Assembly (NCBI RefSeq): GCF_013141695.1
Contig: NZ_WHNY01000060.1
Span: 404,410-468,409, forward strand
Direction of reading: 5' to 3'
From: Paenibacillus plantarum
Lineage (GTDB): Bacteria; Bacillota; Bacilli; Paenibacillales; NBRC-103111
DNA: 64,000 bases
Each line of letters begins with the position of its first letter. Within the stretch, counting starts at the first letter, position 1. Of the stretch, positions 26,753-35,305 are shown in pieces. The position numbers and the translations under genes were made by a program. The notes beneath the pieces are model-generated. The model was not told the origin of the DNA. It saw only the letters and a program-made list of their open reading frames with translations, and searched no databases.

Positions 26753-27643
26753 TCATGAATGACCTGTATAGTTTTTGCGGAAATTTAAAGGAGAGATTCC
26801 TTCTTTGGTTGAGAAGCAGTGTGAGAAGTAGGAGGCGTGTTGAAAGCCACTCTCTTCTGCAACTCTCGCCATGGTCCAATTCGTCTGAATCAGCAACTTC
26901 TTGGATTGTTCGATACGAAATTGAAGCAGATAATCGTTGGGTGTCATCCCGAACACCTTCAACATGCATTTGGCAATGTAGTTAGGATGATAATTAAGAT
27001 GCTCTTGCAAGAGGGCATTGGATATTTTTTTCGTATAATTTTGGCGAATAAACAGCTCCACTTTCTCAGCTAAATGAAACGCAGTCATGTCGGTTGTTGA
27101 AATTAATTCACGGTTAATATGCTGCATAAACAATTGAAAGGTATTCTGTTTCCTCCAATTGCGTTGGGAGCGCGATTCCTGTTCCAAATCGAAGAAGTAT
27201 TCTAGAATTTCTAAGGCTTTGTGATTCAGTTTCATATATTTGGGGATAAATATGGAATTCACTTCTGCATGATTTAGGAAAGCCTTCTGTTTGTGGTCCT
27301 CAATGAGAGCATTCTGATTCTCTAAACACGCATCCATATCCATGTACTCATCCCAAGCGCCATACGTATGGAAATGGATCCAAAGGATTTCAGCTTCTTG
27401 CTCACAAGGAGCCGTTCCGAAATGCGAGAGATCGGGTCTTAGAATGATGGCATCATTAGGCTGAAGTGTCCATTCATTCGTACCTTCCCCGATGAATATA
27501 GTCCCTTTCTTAACGACGATGAGGTCGAAGGCACCGATGTTTGTCCTACTTATATGACTCTCCCCAATTTCATAGTAAGCGCTTCCGCAATCTAAGAAAT
27601 AAGGAATCGGTGGAGCAATGAAGTGAAGAACGGTTGGTTTCAT
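26753..27643 (-). CDS. AraC-family transcriptional regulator with cupin sensor domain
   Basis: A 296-residue one-component regulator. A cupin-like sensor domain is seen at about residues 15-160 (FIGEGTNEWTLQPND, LWIHFHTYG), and an AraC DNA-binding domain at about 190-292 with ISNALLQEHLNYHPNYIAKCML and MARVAEESGFQHASYFSHCF read in parts. GAGGT precedes the ATG by 7 nt. It is convergent with GH51 and divergent from the NAD operon. It is a candidate activator for the arabinose block, where GGTTGTAA half-sites are found, but the link is inference. Confidence 0.88.
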   Translation of the reverse strand: MKPTVLHFIAPPIPYFLDCGSAYYEIGESHISRTNIGAFDLIVVKKGTIFIGEGTNEWTLQPNDAIILRPDLSHFGTAPCEQEAEILWIHFHTYGAWDEYMDMDACLENQNALIEDHKQKAFLNHAEVNSIFIPKYMKLNHKALEILEYFFDLEQESRSQRNWRKQNTFQLFMQHINRELISTTDMTAFHLAEKVELFIRQNYTKKISNALLQEHLNYHPNYIAKCMLKVFGMTPNDYLLQFRIEQSKKLLIQTNWTMARVAEESGFQHASYFSHCFSTKEGISPLNFRKNYTGHS

Positions 27644-27804
27644 GGCCTACCTCGTTAAGATCGAATTTATATCCAACAGTTGTGATGGATATGCTTATTT
27701 ATATTTTACGTGATGTGCCCTGCGAAAGAAAGTGATTTTGGCGAAATATAGCGGGATTATGAGTCTTTTTACAGAGGGACACGCTCAATTGGGATAAACC
27801 CCAC

Positions 27805-27850
27805 TTGACATCTCCATTTAATATGTCATAATGATAATATCAAATCGACA
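27805..27850 (+). promoter_or_regulatory. Promoter and candidate NrtR operator before nrtR
   Basis: TTGACA (27805-27810) is followed after 17 bp by ATAATG/TAATAT-like -10 sequences. From 27823 the segment ATGTCATAATGATAATAT runs on to CGACA; almost the same block recurs at 28672-28698 before pnuC, so it is the likely binding site of the NrtR encoded between them. Confidence 0.65.
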
Positions 27851-27876
27851 TTAAAGTCGTGAAAGCAGGTGCCACA

Positions 27877-28647
27877 ATGGACACGAACGAGAAAGAGTCG
27901 AACTACTCTTCCCAGAAGTATCGGACACCGGACGGTGCACCGAGTGATATTGTCATTTTCACAATTACCTCAACAGAAAAGAATACAACTAAAAAGGCGC
28001 TGCCTATTAGGGAACTAAAGGTTCTACTCATTCAAAGAAAACAATGGCCATTCGAGGGACAATGGGCTTTACCTGGCGGGTTTTGCCAAGAGTCGGAGAG
28101 TATGTATGATTGCGCGAAACGAGAATTGCAGGAAGAGACCGGCATCGCGGATGTTCATATGGAGTATTTAAACGTCTATAGCGAACCAGGACGTGACCCG
28201 AGAGGATGGATTATCTCTCACGCTTTCTGTGCTTTAGTTCATGAGAAATTGTTGGCAGAAAGACGTGCCGACACAGACGCCTCGGATGTGCAACTATTTA
28301 CGATGGAGGAAGCACTAAAGTTAGAGTTAGCTTTTGATCATAGGCAGATATTGACGGATGCCTTGCATCAGATTCAGAAAAAGATGCTAACGACAACCAT
28401 TGCTAAGGAATTTCTTCCCGAAGAATTCACGATTGGTGAGCTGTATCAAGTGATTCAAACGGTTGTGCCGCATTTTGAGGAAAGCAACTTTATTCGTAAA
28501 ATTACGTCTACGCAAAGCCGCAAAGGCATTATTGAAGAAGCGGTGGATCGTAACGGAGAGCTGAAGCTTTCCAATCGCTACTCGCAGAGAGCCGCACAGC
28601 TCTATCGCTTTACGGATCTGACGCCGCAGCTGTCGATTTACAGCTAG
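27877..28647 (+). CDS. nrtR: NrtR-type regulator with Nudix domain
   Basis: A 256-residue protein: a Nudix domain (about residues 20-155) followed by a winged-helix NrtR DNA-binding domain (about 165-250; LPEEFTIGELYQVIQ, FIRKI, RYSQRAAQLYRF). NrtR represses NAD biosynthesis and salvage genes and is released by ADP-ribose or related ligands. The Nudix box PGGFCQESES..AKRELQEETGI matches GX5EX7REUXEEXGU at every position, so hydrolase activity may be retained. A GTG at 27859 is in frame, but the ATG at 27877 has AGGTG upstream. It is followed by pnuC, nadR and an ADP-ribosylglycohydrolase gene. Confidence 0.9.
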   Translation: MDTNEKESNYSSQKYRTPDGAPSDIVIFTITSTEKNTTKKALPIRELKVLLIQRKQWPFEGQWALPGGFCQESESMYDCAKRELQEETGIADVHMEYLNVYSEPGRDPRGWIISHAFCALVHEKLLAERRADTDASDVQLFTMEEALKLELAFDHRQILTDALHQIQKKMLTTTIAKEFLPEEFTIGELYQVIQTVVPHFEESNFIRKITSTQSRKGIIEEAVDRNGELKLSNRYSQRAAQLYRFTDLTPQLSIYS

Positions 28648-28671
28648 GCGGTTCTCTTTTACCTTTTGATA

Positions 28672-28698
28672 ATGTCATAATGATAGTATTGATCGACT
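28672..28698 (+). promoter_or_regulatory. Second candidate NrtR operator, before pnuC
   Basis: ATGTCATAATGATAGTAT followed by TGATCGACT repeats the block seen at 27823-27850 before nrtR with few changes. It lies 29-55 nt before pnuC, so pnuC-nadR has its own NAD-responsive control point. Confidence 0.65.
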
Positions 28699-28726
28699 GT
28701 AATTAAAAATTAAGGAGGCGTTACGT

Positions 28727-29392
28727 ATGAGAAAAGCATGGTCATTCTTGGCACTATTCGTCTGTATGGTCGCCATTGCGATCTACACCTCATCAACAGC
28801 AATCGAAATCGTCGCGACGACGACAGGATTGTTGTGCGTATGGTTAACAGCGAAGGAGCATATATGGTCTTGGCCAGTTGGACTGGTCAATGTGGGTTGC
28901 TTCTTCGTGATGTTCTGGGAAGCGAAACTATATGCGGATACGATGCTGCAGGTGTTCTTTTTCATCTTAAGCGTGTATGGTTGGATCATGTGGCTGACGA
29001 AAAGAGAAGGTTCCAAGGTGCGTCCGACTAGAAAAATTACATCACAACTCACGTTCATCTTAAGTGTACTTTTGGTAGTGATGACCCTGCTCTGGGGCTA
29101 CGTCCTGCACACATATACGGATGCCTCGATTCCCTATGCGGATGCTTTCATTGCTACGTTAAGTCTCATAGCTCAGTATCTACTTTCGTCAAAAGTGCTA
29201 GAGAATTGGCTCATCTGGATTGTCGTCGACGTGATGTCGGTAGCGATGTATGCTTACAAAGATTTGTATGCTGTTGCCTTCCTATACCTTATTTTCTTGT
29301 TTATCGCTATTGCTGGCTATGTTGGATGGAAACGGGCGTTGCACTTGGTAGATCGGAGGGAACTCACATGTCACAACACCGAACAGGCTTAA
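28727..29392 (+). CDS. pnuC: Nicotinamide riboside transporter PnuC
   Basis: A 221-residue membrane protein with about seven helices. The family signature is clear: HIWSWPVGLVNVGCFF, KLYADTMLQVFFF and YGWIMW (about residues 44-88), residues lining the substrate path in PnuC. It takes up nicotinamide riboside by facilitated diffusion; phosphorylation by NadR traps it. AAGGAGG precedes the ATG. The nadR start lies inside its last 25 nt. Confidence 0.95.
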   Translation: MRKAWSFLALFVCMVAIAIYTSSTAIEIVATTTGLLCVWLTAKEHIWSWPVGLVNVGCFFVMFWEAKLYADTMLQVFFFILSVYGWIMWLTKREGSKVRPTRKITSQLTFILSVLLVVMTLLWGYVLHTYTDASIPYADAFIATLSLIAQYLLSSKVLENWLIWIVVDVMSVAMYAYKDLYAVAFLYLIFLFIAIAGYVGWKRALHLVDRRELTCHNTEQA

Positions 29393-30414
29393 CACTTGGG
29401 AAGTTTGCACCACTGCACGCAGGACATCAATTTATGATCGAGACTGCGATCCGGGAGATGGATGAAGTGATCGTTGTCATCTACGATTGTCCCGAAACGA
29501 CGGATATCCCTTTGCGTGTGCGATCCAATTGGATTCGTACCCTCTATCCGCAGGTACATGTGATCGAAGCTTGGGACGGTTCTAATGAAATAGGCGATAC
29601 GCCTGAGATTAAAAGGATGCATGAGGCTTATATTTTGCAGAAGCTTGCGGGGCGGAAGATCACACATTTTTACTCCAGTGAGTTTTATGGTGAACATATG
29701 AGCGCGGCTTTGGGGGCGGAGAATCGCCAAGTGGATCCAGATCGGAACACGTTTCCGGTTTCGGGCACGCAAGTGAGGGGGAACCCTTTTGACAATAGAA
29801 AGTTTCTGAGTCCGGTTGTTTATAAAGATCTAATTGCTAAAGTCGTATTTCTTGGCGCACCATCGACAGGGAAATCCACACTTACCGCTCACATGGCGAA
29901 ACAGATGAATACAGCTTGGATGGTGGAGTACGGACGGGAATATTGGGAGAAGCACCAGGTAGATCGCAGATTATCGTTAGCGCAGCTGGAGGAGATCGCA
30001 GAGGGGCATTTGGAAAGAGAGGAGCTTCTGATGAAGGAGGCGCGAGATGTGCTCTTCGTGGATACCAATGCGATTACAACGTATATGTTTTCTCATTATT
30101 ATCACGGTAAGGCTACGCAACGTTTGACTGAACTGGCAACGGATGCAGCGTCGCGGTATGATCTTGTGTTTGTGTGCGATACGGATATTCCATATGCAGA
30201 TACTTGGGATCGTTCGGGGGAGGTTCAGCGGTTTGTGTTCCAGAAGCAGATCATCGCTGATCTCAAAATGAGACAAATCCCTTATATCCTATTACAAGGA
30301 ACTCTCGAGGAGCGAGCGGAAAGAGTCTGGAAAATTTTGCGATCATATCAGAAATATCAAAGCTTGAGTGAATGTATATTGAAGCAAATAGGTCATGGTG
30401 CTGGGAAGGAGTAA
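29368..30414 (+). CDS. nadR: NadR-type bifunctional NMN adenylyltransferase / ribosylnicotinamide kinase
   Basis: A 348-residue enzyme without the N-terminal DNA-binding domain of enterobacterial NadR. The N-terminal nucleotidyltransferase has GKFAPLHAGHQ (the HxGH motif) at about residues 12-22. The C-terminal kinase has the P-loop FLGAPSTGKST at about 160-170. Together they turn nicotinamide riboside into NMN and then NAD. The frame is open back to 29206, but GGAGGG lies 7 nt before the ATG at 29368. It overlaps pnuC and leads directly into the next gene, so the four genes form one NAD-salvage operon. Confidence 0.93.
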   Translation: MSQHRTGLTLGKFAPLHAGHQFMIETAIREMDEVIVVIYDCPETTDIPLRVRSNWIRTLYPQVHVIEAWDGSNEIGDTPEIKRMHEAYILQKLAGRKITHFYSSEFYGEHMSAALGAENRQVDPDRNTFPVSGTQVRGNPFDNRKFLSPVVYKDLIAKVVFLGAPSTGKSTLTAHMAKQMNTAWMVEYGREYWEKHQVDRRLSLAQLEEIAEGHLEREELLMKEARDVLFVDTNAITTYMFSHYYHGKATQRLTELATDAASRYDLVFVCDTDIPYADTWDRSGEVQRFVFQKQIIADLKMRQIPYILLQGTLEERAERVWKILRSYQKYQSLSECILKQIGHGAGKE

Positions 30415-30419
30415 TGGAT

Positions 30420-31310
30420 ATGAACAAACAAGACGTATTGAATAAAATCAAAGGCGGGCTCTACGGCGTCGCGATCGGTGATGCGTTAGGCGGCACAACC
30501 GAGTTCATGAGTGTCCGGGAAATCCAAGCGAGATATGGGTATTTGACGGAGATTATTGGCGGGGGCGCTTGGCGTTTAGAGCCTGGTGAGGTGACGGACG
30601 ACACGATGATGACGTTGTGTGTGGCGGAGGGGATTTTGGCGAATCCCAAGGATCCCCTAGATGCCATTGGTGTTGAGTTTATGAAATGGTATCAGACGAG
30701 GCCGAAAGATATCGGTAATATTATCAGGCATACGTTTGAAAATGTGGAGGAGAGTTGGTTCGAGGCTGCTTACGTCACTCATATCGATATGGGCCAAAGT
30801 GCAGGAAATGGTTCGCTCATGCGCTGTCTGCCAGTTGCTTTGGCGTACACGGACTGGAAAGATATCGAGAAAATTTCCCATATGCAATCGAAAATGACTC
30901 ACTATGACGAAAGGTGCAATGAAGCTTGCATCCTCTATAATCGCATGGCTTTTCGTCTGTTGCACGGAGAAGAGATGAAAACCGTGATCCAGCAGGAGCT
31001 GATCGGAACGGAGTATGAAAGTATTCTAACATCCGAACCCAATTGCGAAGCTAACGGCTTCGTTGTACATACGCTACGATGGGTGCTCCATATTTTGCTT
31101 GGAGCTTCCAACTTTAGCGAAGTTGTTCAGAGGGCGGCTAATTTAGGAGGAGACTCGGACACAATAGGTGCCATTGCCGGTGGGTTGGCTGGTATATATT
31201 ATGGCTATGAGGGGATTCCGGCTACGTATGCCGAGAAGATCCTGATTAGGGAGCGGTTGGATGAGTTAGCAGTGAGATTGGTTGGGTTGAGGGCGTGTCA
31301 GAGTCAGTGA
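30420..31310 (+). CDS. ADP-ribosylglycohydrolase family protein
   Basis: A 296-residue all-helical enzyme of the ADP-ribosylglycohydrolase (DraG) family. Metal- and substrate-binding motifs are GVAIGDALGG (about 12-21), DDTMMTLCVAEG (about 60-71), NGSLMRC (about 133) and GGDSDTIGAIAGGLAG (about 253-268). It removes ADP-ribose from proteins or hydrolyses related ADP-ribosyl compounds. AAGGAG lies 8 nt before the ATG at 30420; an in-frame ATG at 30414 is too close. Position in an NrtR-controlled NAD operon suggests recycling of ADP-ribose units, which could also feed the NrtR ligand. Confidence 0.92.
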   Translation: MNKQDVLNKIKGGLYGVAIGDALGGTTEFMSVREIQARYGYLTEIIGGGAWRLEPGEVTDDTMMTLCVAEGILANPKDPLDAIGVEFMKWYQTRPKDIGNIIRHTFENVEESWFEAAYVTHIDMGQSAGNGSLMRCLPVALAYTDWKDIEKISHMQSKMTHYDERCNEACILYNRMAFRLLHGEEMKTVIQQELIGTEYESILTSEPNCEANGFVVHTLRWVLHILLGASNFSEVVQRAANLGGDSDTIGAIAGGLAGIYYGYEGIPATYAEKILIRERLDELAVRLVGLRACQSQ

Positions 31311-31324
31311 ATACGAGAATAACT

Positions 31325-31378
31325 AACGGACAAAGTGAAAGCACCTGAAAACGGTCGCGCTCACGCTGTCCGTTTTTT
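31325..31378 (+). terminator. Rho-independent terminator after the NAD operon
   Basis: AACGGACA (31325-31332) pairs with TGTCCGTT (31367-31374), with an inner GTGA/TCAC pair, and the arm runs into six T residues. Confidence 0.75.
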
Positions 31379-31432
31379 CAACATGTAGGCACATGCATCG
31401 GCGATTGCCAAAAGGCACCCTGGCAAAGCGAA

Positions 31433-31617
31433 TAACTGGATTTTCTGCAGCTAATTCATGCGAATTCACAGCATTTTGCAAACTAACTGGATTTCCTCCC
31501 GTTATTTCAGGCTGATTTCACCAAACGGGACATTTCGAGCAAAATTAAATGTAGAAAATCCAGTTAAACTCCCCAAAGACTAGTTTTTCCCGGAAATAGA
31601 TGTAGGATATCCAGTTA
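31433..31617. repeat. Array of four 21-nt repeat units arranged head-to-head
   Basis: Two units in minus orientation begin TAACTGGATTT at 31433 and 31494, and two in plus orientation end AAATCCAGTTA at 31566 and a close variant at 31617. Spacings are 61 bp (first pair) and 51 bp (second pair). The first unit can pair with the third over 17 bp with one mismatch. The core is like that of the array at 26461-26645. No coding region is present in this 418-bp gap. Confidence 0.8.
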
Positions 31618-31650
31618 ATCCCCGAAAGTTACTCTACTTAATATCTTGTA

Positions 31651-31699
31651 AGAAATTCTAGAAATCACAGAAATTTATCACACAGGCGGATGCTATTAT
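31651..31699 (+). promoter_or_regulatory. Triple AGAAAT operator and extended -10 before the importer operon
   Basis: AGAAAT is repeated at 31651, 31660 and 31669, exactly 9 bp apart. An extended -10 TGCTATTAT follows at 31691-31699. About 34 bp here are nearly identical to 42598-42629 before the giant enzyme gene, which points to one shared regulator; the response regulator at 37042 is the nearest candidate. Confidence 0.7.
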
Positions 31700-31728
31700 A
31701 CAAATATAAATAAAGACGAGGTGATGAT

Positions 31729-32676
31729 ATGCAAGCAAAACTGGCAACGGACGCCCTTCCCACCCCGAAAAAGCGGGATTCATGGATAAGAACGATAAGC
31801 AGATATAAAGTGATGTATGCGCTCTTATTTCCGGCATTAGTGTACTTTGCCGTATTCAAATATATTCCTATGGCAGGAATCATTATTGCTTTTAAAAACT
31901 ATAACCTCGCCTTGGGACTATGGGATAGCCCGTGGGTGGGATTGAAAAATTTCAAAGATTTTATCAATGGCGTTTATTTCTGGGACATTATGAGAAATAC
32001 GATTATCATATCGCTGTATAAGCTATTGTTCGGTTTCTCTGCTCCTATCGTACTTGCTTTGCTTCTCAATGAAGTGTATACCCAATGGTTTAAGAAAATC
32101 GTGCAAACGATCACGTATTTGCCCCATTTTCTGTCATGGGTCATTGTTTATGGACTGATGGTGGCGTTATTAGCACCAGGGGATGGACTTTTTAACATGA
32201 TTTTTAAGGAAAATGGGATTCAGCCTATTTCCTTTCTAACGGAACCTGCCTGGGGTAGACTGCTGATCATCCTATCTGAAATATGGAAGGATATTGGCTG
32301 GGGAGCGATATTATACCTTGCCGCATTAGCGGGCATTGATCCAAGTTTATATGAAGCAGCTCGAATTGATGGGGCTTCCAAGTCGAGACAGCTATGGCAT
32401 GTCACATTACCCGGCATTCGAGGCGTCATTATTCTGATGCTGATCCTGAAATTAAGTCATATTCTGGACGCTGGTTTTGACCAGATATTCATGTTTGCGA
32501 ATAGTTTTAACCAAGAGAAAATCGACATTATCGACACATGGGTATACCGTGAAGGGTTGGAGCGTCTGAAGATTGGTTTGGCTACGGCTGTGGGATTGTT
32601 TAAAGCTATCATCGGATTTGCTTTAGTTTTGGCTGCGAACAAGATTGCCAAAAAATTCGATGGGCAAATTTGGTGA
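31729..32676 (+). CDS. ABC transporter permease, LplB/YtcP type
   Basis: A 315-residue permease with six helices, N-terminal LFPALVYFAVFKYIPMAGIIIAFKNYN signature (in parts, about residues 34-60) and EAA loop YEAARIDGASKSRQLWHVTLPG-like at about 205-225. It is a paralogue of the permease at 6506. GAGGTGATG precedes the ATG. Begins the importer operon controlled by the triple AGAAAT element. Confidence 0.93.
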   Translation: MQAKLATDALPTPKKRDSWIRTISRYKVMYALLFPALVYFAVFKYIPMAGIIIAFKNYNLALGLWDSPWVGLKNFKDFINGVYFWDIMRNTIIISLYKLLFGFSAPIVLALLLNEVYTQWFKKIVQTITYLPHFLSWVIVYGLMVALLAPGDGLFNMIFKENGIQPISFLTEPAWGRLLIILSEIWKDIGWGAILYLAALAGIDPSLYEAARIDGASKSRQLWHVTLPGIRGVIILMLILKLSHILDAGFDQIFMFANSFNQEKIDIIDTWVYREGLERLKIGLATAVGLFKAIIGFALVLAANKIAKKFDGQIW

Positions 32677-32689
32677 GGTGGTTTTATAC

Positions 32690-33559
32690 ATGATTAATTT
32701 GACAGTCGGGGAAAAAATATGGCAAGTAGTCGTCTATTCTATTCTTATTATACTAGCCCTACTTTGCTTACTTCCCTTTTTGTATGTGGTTGCTGTTTCA
32801 GTGACGCCGGAATCGGAAGTCGTAAGAAAAGGAATTGTGATTATTCCAGAAACCTATACGTTCCTAGCCTATAAAGAAGTGTTCATTTCTCATGGTATAG
32901 GGCAGGCGTATAAAATTACGTTGTTTCGAACGATCGTGGGCACGGCACTTAATGTGCTTTTTACGGTACTAGCTGCTTATCCGTTATCCAAAAAATATTT
33001 GCCAGGGCGCAGCACGTTTTTAATATTCATTGTGTTTACGATGATGTTCAGTGGAGGATTAATTCCAACTTATTTGTTAATTCGCTCTCTCGGCTTGCTA
33101 AACAGTCCGTGGGTACTTATTATTCCAACTCTCATTAGTGCATTTAATCTAGTGATCATTAAAGGATTTTTCGAGCAATTGCCTGCTGAGATCGAGGAGT
33201 CGGCGAGGGTCGACGGCGCAAGTGAACTTCAAGCGCTTTGGAGGATCATTTTACCACTCTCTATGCCCGTGCTTGCTACGATTTCCTTATTTTACGCCGT
33301 GGGGCATTGGAACAGTTATTTCGATGCCATTGTTTACTTGAATGATGCGAACTTAATGCCGCTTCAAGTTGTCTTGCGCAACATTCTGCTTAACATTGCA
33401 TCAGAAAGCGCTGAATCGATGGCCAATTCCGGAACGGTTAGCAAATTCGCTGTGCAAATGGCTGCTGTCGTCGTGACGACGGTTCCGATCTTAATCGTGT
33501 ATCCATTTATGCAAAAGCATTTTACCAAAGGTGTGCTTATGGGATCGATTAAAGGTTAA
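32690..33559 (+). CDS. ABC transporter permease, LplC type
   Basis: A 289-residue permease, partner of the preceding gene and paralogue of the one at 7426. The EAA loop IEESARVDGASELQALW lies at about residues 168-184, and the C-terminus is GVLMGSIKG. The frame is open from 32645 within the upstream gene, but GAGGTGG precedes the ATG at 32690 by about 9 nt. Confidence 0.93.
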   Translation: MINLTVGEKIWQVVVYSILIILALLCLLPFLYVVAVSVTPESEVVRKGIVIIPETYTFLAYKEVFISHGIGQAYKITLFRTIVGTALNVLFTVLAAYPLSKKYLPGRSTFLIFIVFTMMFSGGLIPTYLLIRSLGLLNSPWVLIIPTLISAFNLVIIKGFFEQLPAEIEESARVDGASELQALWRIILPLSMPVLATISLFYAVGHWNSYFDAIVYLNDANLMPLQVVLRNILLNIASESAESMANSGTVSKFAVQMAAVVVTTVPILIVYPFMQKHFTKGVLMGSIKG

Positions 33560-33630
33560 AAGGAAATTCCTACCTAGGTTGTTACGGGGACACCGTGATA
33601 ATATATATACAAGCAAAAGGAGAGGTCAAT

Positions 33631-35217
33631 ATGGAACGTAAAAAGATTACATTTACTGTTCTGGCTGCTGTCGTAGGGCTGGGAACGCTATTGTCAGCAT
33701 GTGGGAACCAAGAAGAAGTTAAGCCTGCAGCTTCGAGCAGCCCTCAAACCGAGGCTAACAAGTTTGCGACCAAAATGAAAATCTCGATGTTTAACCAAGG
33801 GACTTTCAATGCTGCTGCTCCGATACCTCCACGTGAAGAAGATATTCAACGCCAAATGTTGGAAAAGGCGATGAACATCGATTTGGATATGACGATTCCT
33901 CAAGCTGGGCAGGCAACAACCAAACTGAATACGTTGATTGCAGGAGGAGATATTCCCGATTTGCTCTTCTTGAAGAGTCGATCCGATCTCGCACAATATT
34001 ATGACCAAGGTGTGCTTGCGGATCTGACGCCATACTTGGATCAATTTCCCGAATTGAAGAAGCGTTTTGCTAAAGACTCCTGGGAGGCGACGTCCTATCT
34101 GGGCAAAACGATTGGAGTTCCAGGTTATGATAATGTAAACGGTATCAGTCGAAGCTACTTTATCCGGAACGATTGGTTAAAAAAGCTAGGCATGAAAGTG
34201 CCGACAACCCCTGACGAGTTGTTCGAAGTGATGAAAGCCTTTACGGAGAAAGACCCTGATGGAAACGGCAAGAATGATACGTACGGATTCATTGGCGGTA
34301 TGAATAAAGAAGGCAATCTGCAAACTTACGGCTTCGATAGCTTGATGTGGATGTTTGGCGTCAATCCTCCCTCCGCCATTGATGTGAAAGATAACAAACC
34401 GGTGTACTTATTTATTGATCCGAAAATGAAGGAAGCGCTCGGTTACATCAATAAAATGATGACAGCGAAAGTTGTGGATCCAGATTGGGTGACGATGAAT
34501 ACGCCTGATTTGTTGGACCAAAAGTTATTTAAAGGTAAAGTTGGCTTTATGATCAGAGATGCCCGCAGACTAGAACCGGATTATCAACAGAAAATGAAAG
34601 AAATCGGCGGAGAAGTACCGGAATGGATCGTTATTCCTCCAATGAAAGGGCCATACGGCGATCAAATCGTAGAGAGAAAATCGTTCCAAGGCAATTCATG
34701 GGCCATTTCCAAGAAAGCGGATAAGGACAAAATCATTCGAATCCTGTCTATGCTGGAATATATGTTTACGGACAAAGAAGCCTACCCGAATTTCGCATAC
34801 GGAATTAAAGGAATTCATTGGGATGTCGTAGACGGCAAGATAAAAAATAAAAACTCTGAATTATCCAAAGAAGTGAAAGAAAAGTACCTATGGGTTGATC
34901 ATTATAGAATGCCGCGTCGTGGCGATGATGCCGAGTACTTCAGCTTCCAGAATCCGAAGACGGCAGAAGCTTTCACGAACAATCAGCAATATGTAGGTCT
35001 TACTTTGCCTGGGAATTTGTTGACGGCAGACCCGAGCGATACTTTGGCAGCAGACCGCACACGTTTCATTAATGAAAGCTTAGTCAAATTTATGTCTGGG
35101 AAAGACCCGCTTACCAACTGGGACACTTTCCTCAAAACATTGGATACCAAGTTTGACATGCAGAAATATAAAGATACAGCCGTTAAGCAATTTAAAGAAG
35201 CAGGTCTAATCAAGTAA
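33631..35217 (+). CDS. Extracellular solute-binding lipoprotein, LplA-like
   Basis: A 528-residue lipoprotein with lipobox LLSAC, acylated Cys at 24. It carries DPDGNGKNDTYG around residue 207, the same calcium-loop-like signature as the binding protein at 8320, so the two are paralogues. AGGAGAGG precedes the ATG at 33631, which I prefer to an in-frame start at 33595. It feeds the two permeases upstream; ligand unknown. Confidence 0.92.
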   Translation: MERKKITFTVLAAVVGLGTLLSACGNQEEVKPAASSSPQTEANKFATKMKISMFNQGTFNAAAPIPPREEDIQRQMLEKAMNIDLDMTIPQAGQATTKLNTLIAGGDIPDLLFLKSRSDLAQYYDQGVLADLTPYLDQFPELKKRFAKDSWEATSYLGKTIGVPGYDNVNGISRSYFIRNDWLKKLGMKVPTTPDELFEVMKAFTEKDPDGNGKNDTYGFIGGMNKEGNLQTYGFDSLMWMFGVNPPSAIDVKDNKPVYLFIDPKMKEALGYINKMMTAKVVDPDWVTMNTPDLLDQKLFKGKVGFMIRDARRLEPDYQQKMKEIGGEVPEWIVIPPMKGPYGDQIVERKSFQGNSWAISKKADKDKIIRILSMLEYMFTDKEAYPNFAYGIKGIHWDVVDGKIKNKNSELSKEVKEKYLWVDHYRMPRRGDDAEYFSFQNPKTAEAFTNNQQYVGLTLPGNLLTADPSDTLAADRTRFINESLVKFMSGKDPLTNWDTFLKTLDTKFDMQKYKDTAVKQFKEAGLIK

Positions 35218-35224
35218 TAGACGA

Positions 35225-35256
35225 AGAGAGTGGCGATAAATCGCCCCTCTCTTTGT
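35225..35256 (+). terminator. Rho-independent terminator after the importer operon
   Basis: AGAGAG-T-GGCGA (35225-35236) pairs with TCGCC-C-CTCTCT (35241-35252) around a TAAA loop, followed by TTTGTTG. Confidence 0.8.
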
Positions 35257-35305
35257 TGTCATATGCTAATCTCAGTTTAATCCAGATTTAAAAGGAAGAT
35301 GACCG

